A DNA stretch of 64,000 nucleotides from Carpediemonas membranifera (lineage: Eukaryota > Fornicata), in NCBI GenBank assembly GCA_019828565.1, contig JAHDYR010000011.1, forward strand, positions 62,001-126,000. The letters are read 5' to 3'. Shown in pieces: positions 34,380 through 43,200 of the stretch. The position numbers were made by a program, and so were the translations under genes. Within the stretch, counting starts at the first letter, position 1; the number at the start of each line of letters is the position of its first letter. The notes under the pieces are model-generated. The model was not told the DNA's origin and made no database searches. It worked only from the letters and a program-made list of their open reading frames with translations.

Positions 34380-34825
34380 GCCCCTCAAAGCCATTGAGGA
34401 GTGGCTGCGAGGGGTATGATTGTGGGCCTTAGTGAGGCTAATCATAAACCTTGATGGACAAGGTGATATTGGCTATTTGGAAGCCGTTAAGGCTTTAGAG
34501 TCTCTTTTAGGCTCGATGGTTCAATAATTGCGCATCAGATGAAGAAATTGCGCAACAAAAGTGAAAAATCGCTAGAACTCCTCAACGAAGCGCCGTTGAG
34601 GGCTATAGACCTCGTTTTGAGCTCTTTGTGTTGGCATATGCAATGAATTGCAGCCGGGGCACAGCTTGCATGAAAGACATCGAGAGTGTCTTAAAGTGCA
34701 CCGATCGGCTGCAATCGCTTGGGCGGCGACTGGTTCCCTGTGGGAATGGACGGAGTCTACCGGATCGTCAGCCTGTCTGACTGGCAAGGCCAGCGGAGCC
34801 AAAACTTCGGCGCGAGAGGTCGAGG

Positions 34826-35398
34826 ATGATTCGATACGATCTCAAAGACGGGATCGTGCGTCTCATAAGGGCGGTTCAGTTGTTCAAGAGCGAACTGAAA
34901 CAGATGGGAGACGCCGCCCAAGAGATCGCAGAGCTCAAAGCCACCGTTCAACAGCTTCAAGACGCATTTACTGCCGGCGGCAACGTCCGAGAGACAGTAG
35001 ATCTGCTTCGGCAAGAGACCACCATGACTTGGAAGCGTCCTGCTTCATCCACTATGCGCGAAGAGGCGGAGTTCCTCGAGGAGATCTACCGCAGCTTCAA
35101 GTTCAATCGAATCAGTGGCTTCGCCGTACTCGCTCGCATCTTCCTCCGTCACCGAGTCCTATGGGTGGACCGCTACGGCTACCTAGCCGCCTCTGCTGTC
35201 TCCACCGCGGGCATGGCCGCCCTTGCCGAGCGCCACGAGATGAACGAGACGGAGATCGAGACTCTCGTCCTCCGCACCCTGTCCAAGATCCCCCGCCTGA
35301 CCGAGAAGAACACCAAGCCCGGCACCGGACATGACGGCGGCAACCGGGGTTTTCACGGGAAGAAGCCGAAGCGCGCCGGCACGAAGAACTCAAACTAA
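34826..35398 (+). CDS. Gag-like protein of unit 2
   Basis: 190 codons, the same as in unit 1: helical, with a predicted coiled coil near residues 28-50 (MGDAAQEIAELKATVQQLQD) and a basic, Gly-rich tail. It lies 43 bases after the start of the unit. It would coat the element RNA if it acts like other gag proteins; no zinc knuckle is present. Confidence 0.65.
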   Translation: MIRYDLKDGIVRLIRAVQLFKSELKQMGDAAQEIAELKATVQQLQDAFTAGGNVRETVDLLRQETTMTWKRPASSTMREEAEFLEEIYRSFKFNRISGFAVLARIFLRHRVLWVDRYGYLAASAVSTAGMAALAERHEMNETEIETLVLRTLSKIPRLTEKNTKPGTGHDGGNRGFHGKKPKRAGTKNSN

Positions 35399-35449
35399 GT
35401 CAAAAGAAACCACCCATCAAGGATCCTCGCCCCGGTCCACAGGTCCTAA

Positions 35450-37411
35450 CTCCTCATCCAACCACAAATCCCACTACTCCTCAATCTCCTCCCCTGTCAC
35501 CGACGCCTCCTCCTCCCCCGTCCACAGCACCTCCTCCCCCGTCAGTTCCACCATTTCCCTGCATCAACAGGCAGTGGCGCCTATGGAGGCACTTGGGCGC
35601 GCCATCAGAGGTGGTTACGCGAGGGCGTCCCGATATCCCTAAGAGCGCACCCTCGTCATCCGCGCCTACCACCAACTCGCGCCAAGGACCGCAAGGCATT
35701 CCGCGACCACCTGAAAACCCTCCTGAGCCTGGGCGCGGCAAGCCCATGCCGGTCTCCCAGCTTGATCTCACCTATCTTCACTGTGCCGAAGACGCCACCA
35801 GAGACGCGTCTGATCCACGACCTAAGGGCATTGAACGCAGTGTCAACGGAACATCGAACCTTTCGGCTGAAGGGAGTCAAGCAAGCGATGGCCCAGCTTC
35901 GCGAAGGAGACTACATGGCACGCTTGGACCTAGTCAAGGGCTACTACCAGTTAGGGGTCAGGGCCTCGGACAGCCCGCTGCTGGGTTTCGTGGTCGACGG
36001 GAGACCCTATGCCTTCAACGTCCTACCCTTCGGCTGGGGCCCAGCGCCATTCTTCTTCCAAAGGGTGATGCTGACAGCAGCGCAGATCGTAGCACGGATG
36101 TTCCCAGGCATCAACTTGACCATCTATCTCGACGACTGGCTCCTGTCCGGGGACAAGAAGACACTGACCGCTGCGATGCCCGGCATACTACAGCTCCTAG
36201 AGAACCTCGGCCTGGTCATCAACAGGAAGAAATCGCAGCTCTCACCCACGCAGCAGACCGACTTCCTTGGCTTCGTCATGGACTCTGGCCGGCGGGGGAT
36301 CGCTCTGCAGGACAGCAAGCGGCAGAAGTACCTCTCACGAGTCAGGGAGGCCTTGGCATCGGGGGCCACGACACACAGCATGCAGCGGTTGTTGGGCAAT
36401 CTCGGCTTTGCAGCCATCATTTGGCCGGAGGGCCGAGCCGCTATCAGACCCCTCCAGAGAGCCCAACTGAAGGACCGCTACCGCACACTCATATCCGGCG
36501 AAGCGAGAGAAGCACTGATCCAATGGGAGCGCCGCTTATCACGGCCATCTCCGATAAGGTCCTTCCAAGAGCTGCTTCACCTGTGGGGTCTGTCTCCGAC
36601 GCTCCACATCACAGCGATGACAGACGCCTCTCACTCAGGACTCGGCGGAGTGATCACAATCCCGGGCCGTCAACCCTTCACCTTCACCAGGCCGGCCCCG
36701 GTGGACGAGCACATCACATTGCTCGAGTTCCGAGCAGTGGAACAAGCAGTGAGACTGATCCTAGCAGAGCCGTTGACAGACGCGGAGGTCACCATCTACT
36801 CCGACTCGGTGGCAGCAGTCAGCTGGTGGAACAAGCAAGGCTCAACCAAGGCTCCGCAGTTTGTAGACTCAGTCATACGGGACCTGCTACCCACACTGAG
36901 CGAAAGGGCCATCAGGATAAGGCTCCTTCACGTCTCTGGTCACTTGAACGTCCAAGCCGACGCATTGTCGAGGTCCGAAACGCTCTCAGCGCCTCGTCGG
37001 ATCATCGACAGGATCACAGCCGAGTGGGGTCCCATGCAGAAAGAGATCTGGCCCTCCGAGTGGCTTGGAGCTCGAGTAGAACACAGCCCGTCGACGGTCG
37101 ACGACAGCAGGTTCATAGACATGGACTGGTCGACAGGAAGGTGGCTAGCAGTGACACCCTTCGCGCTCCTATCAGCAGTATATGCAAAGCTGTGCCACCT
37201 CCACATTGCAAGGACCACACAGCCGAGATCCCTACCAAGTGCCCTCGTCCTGCTAGTGTCCGACTGCAGATCGCCGACGGCAGTTGCGCTGAGAGAGCTG
37301 ACTCCGCACCGCATGTTCTTCAGAGTCAAAGCGGAGGACGCGGACCTATCAGCGATCACCCCCTGCAGGCGGACGGCACATACCGATTGGCGGCCCTGTT
37401 TGTGGGAGTGA
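35450..37411 (+). CDS. RT-RNase H polyprotein of unit 2
   Basis: The frame is open from 35450 to the TGA at 37411. It has no ATG near its 5' end, so the start is uncertain; the boundary given is the open frame. After a Pro/Leu-rich lead comes a pre-RT segment (KDRKAFRDHLKTLLSLGAA), then RT with RLIHDLRALNA, ARLDLVKGYYQL, GWGPAPFFFQRVM and IYLDDWLLSG, then RNase H (TDASHSGLGG, IYSDSVAAVSW, QADALSRS). Sequence before about 35620 reads better in the neighbouring frame (RQWRLWRHLGAPSEVV), so expression may need a frameshift. The order and motifs are typical of the DIRS superfamily. Confidence 0.8.
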   Translation, partial: LLIQPQIPLLLNLLPCHRRLLLPRPQHLLPRQFHHFPASTGSGAYGGTWARHQRWLREGVPISLRAHPRHPRLPPTRAKDRKAFRDHLKTLLSLGAASPCRSPSLISPIFTVPKTPPETRLIHDLRALNAVSTEHRTFRLKGVKQAMAQLREGDYMARLDLVKGYYQLGVRASDSPLLGFVVDGRPYAFNVLPFGWGPAPFFFQRVMLTAAQIVARMFPGINLTIYLDDWLLSGDKKTLTAAMPGILQLLENLGLVINRKKSQLSPTQQTDFLGFVMDSGRRGIALQDSKRQKYLSRVREALASGATTHSMQRLLGNLGFAAIIWPEGRAAIRPLQRAQLKDRYRTLISGEAREALIQWERRLSRPSPIRSFQELLHLWGLSPTLHITAMTDASHSGLGGVITIPGRQPFTFTRPAPVDEHITLLEFRAVEQAVRLILAEPLTDAEVTIYSDSVAAVSWWNKQGSTKAPQFVDSVIRDLLPTLSERAIRIRLLHVSGHLNVQADALSRSETLSAPRRIIDRITAEWGPMQKEIWPSEWLGARVEHSPSTVDDSRFIDMDWSTGRWLAVTPFALLSAVYAKLCHLHIARTTQPRSLPSALVLLVSDCRSPTAVALRELTPHRMFFRVKAEDADLSAITPCRRTAHTDWRPCLWE

Positions 37412-37439
37412 CATCTTCACCATCTCCCTCGAGGGTGAC

Positions 37440-38306
37440 ATGTTAAGTGGATTCGTAGACAAGCGCCACGTCGCGGGTGTGCTCCAACAGTTCTCGGGTT
37501 TCTGGGGTGCCCTTCCACCTGACACTAGCAGCATCGAAGTCATAAGAGCATGGGCCAAGGACCAAGCCTCGAGGGTCACCAAGGATACAATCACCTCGAA
37601 GTGGAGCCTAATCCGTCGCTTCTTCGGCCGGGTGTCATCATGGGAACCACCGCTGGACGCCGACGCAGTCATCAAAGAGCAGGCAAGGAACGCTCTTGGG
37701 AAGCTTAGAGGGCCTGCTCTCCCGATTCGCGCGCACACTCTGGTTGACAGGCTTCGGGCTGCCCACCCTCAGTCTCGAGACGACGACCTTTGGAAGGAGG
37801 CTTTCGCCTTTGCACTGACCACCTACGCCACGACCTCCAGGCCAGGAGAGATCTATGCCCTGCATGTTGGTGACGTTAGAGCGGAGAGCGCGCGCCGCGG
37901 GCTAAGAATCTCCATCCACGGCACTAAGACCCGGCGAGTGGTCGTTGAGAAGCTCGTCCCGAGAGTCGACGGGGAGCTAGACCCGGCTCACTGGCTATCT
38001 GAGGTCCTAGTCAATAGGATAGATGCAGGCGCGGTGGCCGAAGACCCTCTCTGGTCGCACCCCTACTCAGTCATTGAGGACCAGGTGAAGGGCATCATCT
38101 CCACGCAGGCTCGGCTGCACGGTCTGCGCCGCGGGAGCGCGGCTGACCTGGTTCTGATGGGTATCCCTATCCCGGTTGTTGCGGCGAAGGGCACATGGGC
38201 TGACCAGAACTCATTGATCCGTTATGTGGAAGACGTGCTTCGCCTGGACTACAGCACGTCCGTAGCCCCGTTCAGAGCCTTATTAGAGAAGGATAAGAAG
38301 AGATAA
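37440..38306 (+). CDS. Tyrosine recombinase (integrase) of unit 2
   Basis: 288 codons from ATG 37440, 28 bases after the RT-RNase H stop. The catalytic set is complete: Arg134 in TTSRPGEIYAL, the beta-hairpin Lys near 163 (HGTKTRR), His227 and Arg230 in HGLRRGSA, Trp253 in GTWADQNS and Tyr262 in LIRYVED. The N-terminal ~100 residues form the core-binding domain (KDTITSKWSLIRRFF). Such enzymes integrate the circular DNA form by strand exchange, without making target duplications. The protein identifies the element as a member of the DIRS/PAT/Ngaro group rather than an LTR element. Confidence 0.88.
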   Translation: MLSGFVDKRHVAGVLQQFSGFWGALPPDTSSIEVIRAWAKDQASRVTKDTITSKWSLIRRFFGRVSSWEPPLDADAVIKEQARNALGKLRGPALPIRAHTLVDRLRAAHPQSRDDDLWKEAFAFALTTYATTSRPGEIYALHVGDVRAESARRGLRISIHGTKTRRVVVEKLVPRVDGELDPAHWLSEVLVNRIDAGAVAEDPLWSHPYSVIEDQVKGIISTQARLHGLRRGSAADLVLMGIPIPVVAAKGTWADQNSLIRYVEDVLRLDYSTSVAPFRALLEKDKKR

Positions 38307-38709
38307 GCCCCTCAAAGCCATTGAGGAGTGGCTGCGAGGGGTATGATTGTGGGCCTTAGTGAGGCTAATCATAAACCTTGATGGACAAGGTGATATTGGC
38401 TATTTGGAAGCCGTTAAGGCTTTAGAGTCTCTTTTAGGCTCGATGGTTCAATAATTGCGCATCAGATGAAGAAATTGCGCAACAAAAGTGAAAAATCGCT
38501 AGAACTCCTCAACGAAGCGCCGTTGAGGGCTATAGACCTCGTTTTGAGCTCTTTGTGTTGGCATATGCAATGAATTGCAGCCGGGGCACAGCTTGCATGA
38601 AAGACATCGAGAGTGTCTTAAAGTGCACCGATCGGCTGCAATCGCTTGGGCGGCGACTGGTTCCCTGTGGGAATGGACGGAGTCTACCGGATCGTCAGCC
38701 TGTCTGACT

Positions 38710-38745
38710 GGCAAGGCCAGCGGAGCCAAAACTTCGGCGCGAGAG
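38710..38745 (+). repeat. 36-bp terminal direct repeat closing the recombinase tandem
   Basis: Matches the first 36 bases of each unit (30857 and 34783), after which the sequence diverges. It is either the second terminal repeat or one half of the recombination site. Confidence 0.8.
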
Positions 38746-39071
38746 CATACTGTGAAAGTCGGCAGATAATCTACGATTTTTTCTAGATAATCTAGGGCCT
38801 AAAAACCCTAGATTATCTATTTCTTCCGGACCGAAAATGAAGTATTCATTGAATTTAAACAATTTACGGGAAAGTGAATACCTTCATTGCATACAAAAGC
38901 GCGTATGCAGAGAGCCTGCAAGAGGTCCAGTGCGGTCTAACCACTGATTTCGACTTCTTTGCGACGCAGGTTAAGGCAAAAGGATGAAACGAGCAATATC
39001 TCAAAATTGACACGTTGGAATCGGTACGAGAGTGATTTTGCAGACTGCTGACGGGATGTACATATGCGCAT
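38746..39071. other. Unassigned 326-bp segment between the recombinase tandem and copy 6
   Basis: AT-rich, no ORF, unlike any flanking element. It starts CATACTGT, matching the first eight bases of the terminal inverted repeat at 46440, though nothing further matches. It contains a strong hairpin at 38784-38819. Confidence 0.6.
38784..38819. repeat. Perfect 14-bp inverted repeat (hairpin)
   Basis: TAGATAATCTAGGG and CCCTAGATTATCTA flank an 8-base spacer. It could be a cruciform, a terminator-like hairpin or a relic of a small transposon. Confidence 0.6.
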
Positions 39072-40219
39072 GTTCAACGAATGTGCGGCGGATCCCATCA
39101 ATCGTGGCAAGGTCTAGCCACCCCCCAGGCGCAACCTGCTGATGAGCGGCAACCAGAGCGTCAGGTCCTGTGTATACGAATGTACGTGGTTCAGGGCCTT
39201 GGCTTGCCTGCGGCGGCGGGCGAAGGGGAGGGTTGGCTGAGTCACCACGGGCATCGTGCCCGGTCTCTGACTCAGCTCTCTCCCCTTCCCCGCCTTCGAC
39301 GCCCGCCAGGGAGAGGAACTCGGACACTGCGGTGTCGTCGATGTTCCTCTCCTCTGGCTGGGTGGGGGCAACCTGGGCGGGGGTCTGGCGCGTGGGCCTG
39401 TCACCCTGCGGGGCGGCTGCGGGCTGCGGCCCAGTTAGGGCGGCAGCGGAGTCGGTGGGGGCAGCCTGGGCAGGGGTGGGGTCGGTAGACCGGTCATCCC
39501 GCTGGGCGGCTGCGGGCTGCGGCCCAGTTAGGGCGGCAGCGGAGTCGGTGGGGCAGCATCGGCAGGGGTGGGGCTCGGGGGTCGGTCTCCCTGGCGTCGG
39601 GCGAAGGCCTCGGCCCTCGCGTACTCGCGGGCGATGCCCGCATTCGGTGGGCTGGCTGGGCGGGGCGCATGCTGGACCCGCTTCACCAAGGCGGTTACAG
39701 ACGTCGTCCTCTGAGGGCCTCGGACAGTCTGAAGGAGGTTCATCCTTCTCGCTTTCACTGGGTCAATGGCGTGCTCGATCATACGCTCAAGAGCCTCGTT
39801 CGCACGTTCGATGGTGAGCGTTGATGTGAACGCCTGATCAGTGGCTGCAGCGTGCAGAATGGCGACAGCATTTGCGACGTGATCGTCGCGGCGGGAAGCT
39901 TTCACCTTGTGGCCGGGGCCGAAGCGATTTGTCGCCGCGTGAACGTAGTTGGTTATCCAAACCAAGTTGCTCACCGTGAAGAAACGCTTGTAATCCGAAA
40001 TAAGGCTCAATAGACGTTCTTTGTTCATGCAGATCTCAATAAAGGCCTCAGTATCCTTCGGCCAAGAGTTCTTCGAGCTGGAGGGATGGAAATCGTTAAT
40101 CCACCGCAGAAGAGCAGCGAATAGCGCTAATCGCTTGTCAATAGACGTACCAGGTCCGTCATCGGATGTATGGCAGGATTCGTCGCCTTGCGGCGGCGAA
40201 TCGAGCAACTTTCCTCTGG
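39072..40219 (-). mobile_element. Copy 6 of the tRNA-Glu-targeted retrotransposon, 3' half missing
   Basis: Runs from the tRNA fragment at 40220-40232 through the N-terminal region and about two repeat units, and stops abruptly at about 39072, in the segment before the RT. Its sequence is nearly that of copy 7. The RT, endonuclease and 3' UTR are absent, so this is a deletion or rearrangement, not the 5' truncation usual for LINEs. Confidence 0.8.
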
Positions 40220-40226
40220 ATACCAT
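39072..40226 (-). pseudogene. N-terminal fragment of the copy 6 polyprotein
   Basis: Starts at ATG 40226 within the tRNA fragment. GTSIDKRL-type N-terminal region (frame 39528-40226), a shift near 39550 in the repeat zone, then frame 39072-39327 (FLSLAGVEGGEGERAES) up to the truncation. It encodes no enzymatic domain. Confidence 0.78.
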
Positions 40227-40232
40227 GGCCGA
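40220..40232 (-). repeat. tRNA-Glu 5' fragment (nt 1-13) at the copy 6 / copy 7 junction
   Basis: Identical to tRNA-Glu nucleotides 1-13; the ATG at 40226 is in frame with the copy 6 ORF. Confidence 0.85.
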
Positions 40233-43200
40233 ATTTACTTCCTGAGGTTGTCCGAACGACACGCGACTCCGCGGAATTTCGAGCAACTACTCTCGCGCAG
40301 GGGCAGGGGATGCGTTATGCGATGCGGCGATGGGGCGGGAGGCGCAGGGGGGCTCGGGGACGACGCAGCCTAGAGTGGCCGAGTCAGCAGAGTCGCGACT
40401 CCGGCATTTTGTGGGGAGGGCAGATTATTGGTGGTGCTCGGCCCAACGGGCCTTGCACTGGAGACATAGTCCGACCAGACGCGGATGTTGTCTGCCCAGA
40501 CCGAGAGGAAGGTGCGGTGCTTGACCCTGGGGACCAGGTGGGGCGGGCGATCGCCTCACAGAGCTTCACGGCCCAGCACTCGGTGATGCGGGACTCAGTC
40601 TCACCCAGGACGGTGGTGGCGGCTGGGATAAATGTAATAGCCCAGTTCTGGTACTCCCTGGCCTTCTCCAGCTCAGCCGCGCGCGGGTTGACTCCACAGT
40701 AAAAATCGACATAGACGTCGTCATGGACCACGTTGCCAACCACGTCACGCTCACCAGAGACCTTGAGGTCGGCCCTCTTGCGGGTGGGCGCTCTGGCAGA
40801 CACCTGCCGGAACCTGGGGTGGGCCCGGGTGAGCCAGCGCTCGGGCTTCACGTCAGCCATTGGACGGCCAGATATGTCATCGTCACTGACAACGGCCTGT
40901 ACAACGTCCCGAATGTGGTCATGGCGGGCATCGTCGGCACCTCCGGTCTGGTTGGGGCACGAGAGGGCGTGCTTCCACGTGATGGCTTGCGCGTTGCACA
41001 GCGGGCAGACCTCAGGCAGCTCCTCGAATGGGGCCGTGTCGAGGTGCGCCCGCACAATGGGAACAAAGAGGGACCCCAGTGGAGCCGGATCGAGCTCCAA
41101 GGGCGTGAGGGAGGCCTCCTTGCGGAGTGCTCCGGCAGCGGGGCGGGGCGGCCAGCTGACTCCGGTAGAGCCTGAACGGCGGCATCTGGGCATAACTCGA
41201 AGTCAGCAGGCTGATTGGGGCGGAACTCAAGCACCCATGCATCTCTATGGAATTTGGTTAGCTTCTTCTGAGGCTTCATGGCCTCGATCTCATAGAGAGC
41301 CTCGACACTTTCAGGCCATACAGCGCTGCCATCGAGCTTGAAAAGCGACTCGTCAAGGTGAGGGACGGTCCTGTTGGGGCGTAGTGTGTGCAGTTGGTGT
41401 GTTGTGCCCAAAATGCACACTTCCACACGAGCGATGGCAAAGGCATACGAAGACCGAAATCATCGTAATCAAGCGCAATACGCTGCGTAGGAACTTGCAA
41501 TCTGCCCATTTTCTGCAGGATGTCGCCAATCGCTCGAAGGATTTTCCTTTCCAGCTGAATTGTCCTTGATTGGTGGGGAACTGGAGAGACAGACCGATAG
41601 ATTGCCGAAGGCATTGCCAAAACACACGATCTCAGCATATTGATGGCAACACCGGCCGAAACAGGACCAACTGCTTCCACCATCGCAACGATTCTTTCGA
41701 TGGCCGCTTCCATGCCACAGAACACTTCATCGACTACCGCAGCCTCGCCATCAGCATCCCCAATGGGGACACCGACCGCCTTTCCGCACACAGCGCGCCG
41801 GATGTTCCCCGAAACCCCGAACTTCGAGATGACAACACACTTGGCCGCGTTGACCTTCATACCCACGCCGTTCGCCAGTGCGGCGCATCGAGCAAAGAAG
41901 GCATCAATACGTGTGCTTGGTGTGTCGCGGGGGGCGACAAGGTATGCATCATCCTGGTATGCAACCAGGTCGCAGTCCGGGAATTCAGACCGCAGCTGGT
42001 CTAGCACAGGTTTCATGGCCAGGGAGAAGAGGACAGGAGAGATGGGATCCCCCTGCTGTACCCCTTCCCTGGACGGAATGACGAGTCCTGTAGGGGTGAT
42101 CAGACGACCCTGACGGTACATGACCTCAAGGTACGGCAGCAGGGCGGGAACCCAGGCCTCTGCGACGTCCCGGAGGTGCTGCCTGGACACCGTTCCATAT
42201 GCGTTAGTCATGTCGACGGCACATACCTGGTCGCCTGCTGCATACCTCTCTGCCAGAAGGTCAGCCATACAGTCAAGACCACAGGGCTCGCCCAGTCCAT
42301 ACTGGCCAGAGCAGACCCCGTCCGCGGCAAGGCGCAGGCCAACCACGCGGGCCAAAGCCTTCCCGGCCACGCGGCGTAGACACTCGCCCATGGCGATGGG
42401 GCGCACGTTGCCCGCCCCCTTCGGTAGCGCAACTAGCCGGGCATGGGAGAGGATCTCAGTGTACCTTTCGCCACTGATGATGTCGAGCAAAAGCGGCGTT
42501 ATTGCCCTGACGAACTGGCCTTTCCGCAGTCTATAGGCCAGCTTCAGATGTAGAAAACTGAGGCCCGATGGCCCAGGTGCCGAGTCAGTCTTCAGTCGAT
42601 CGAGGACATGCGTGACGACCTCCTCTGTCAGCTCAAACGACTCAAGCGCACCCGGCATCCTGGGTGGGTGGAACAGGGTCGGGTTGAGCACCGGCTCCTC
42701 CTGCAGCGCCTCCAACTGCTCGTCAACTTCAGCCGGGGCCAGTGTGAGGTCTTCCGCAAGGAGCACCTTCAACGCACTCGAATAGTAGCCGGCCGCTGCT
42801 TTGTTATACGCCGCAAACTCAGGTGTCCGGCTTCTGAGCCCGACCGGCTCCTTTGAGGGCCTGTACACCGTGCGCGGATGCTGTAGGACAGCAATGAGGG
42901 CAGCTCGCTTCCGCGAGGCGGGAGCCTCGTTGAGAGCTACGAAGCGGTTGATCAGGCCCTTCACGAACGGCAGTGCGCCCTTCTTTGACGGCTTGGCCTT
43001 CCCAATCCTTCCTGCCTCAGTCGGCGAGGGCAGGGAATCGGAGCTCCTCCGGCAGCTGCTGGGAGGAGGTTGCGTGCGGCTGTGCCTGGGGCCGAGCCGG
43101 GACCAACGGCGCACGACGGGCAGTGGGTCGACTCGACGACTGTCCTGGAACCGCGGGGATGGCCGGGTCAGGTGGCAATCCAAGTCCCTCGCGGATGAAT

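Larger units (their letters stand above)
30857..34782 (+). mobile_element. Tyrosine-recombinase retrotransposon (DIRS/PAT/Ngaro-type), tandem unit 1, damaged
   Basis: A 3,926-bp unit with gag-like, RT/RNase H and tyrosine-recombinase ORFs, followed directly by a nearly identical 3,927-bp unit. Each begins with GGCAAGGCCAGCGGAGCC, and a 36-bp copy of this start closes the tandem at 38710-38745. Relative to unit 2 it has one extra C near 31827 and lacks two bases (GC) near 33966; each breaks an ORF. The absence of LTRs and the encoded recombinase point to integration of a circular intermediate. Confidence 0.85.
34783..38709 (+). mobile_element. Tyrosine-recombinase retrotransposon, tandem unit 2, apparently intact
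   Basis: 3,927 bp, head-to-tail with unit 1. The ~400 bases after the recombinase ORF (38307-38709) hold several inverted repeats: TATGATT...AATCATA, CTCAACG...CGTTGAG and ATTGCAGCC...GGCTGCAAT. These are expected where such elements form their circular intermediate. No target duplication is visible, as usual for recombinase-mediated insertion. Confidence 0.87.

Noticed and set aside
35593-37446. 617-codon plus-strand ORF overlapping RT-RNase H of recombinase unit 2
   Set aside because: Composition-driven open frame in another register of a clear RT gene; unit 1 breaks it with one extra base while keeping RT. No recognisable domain.
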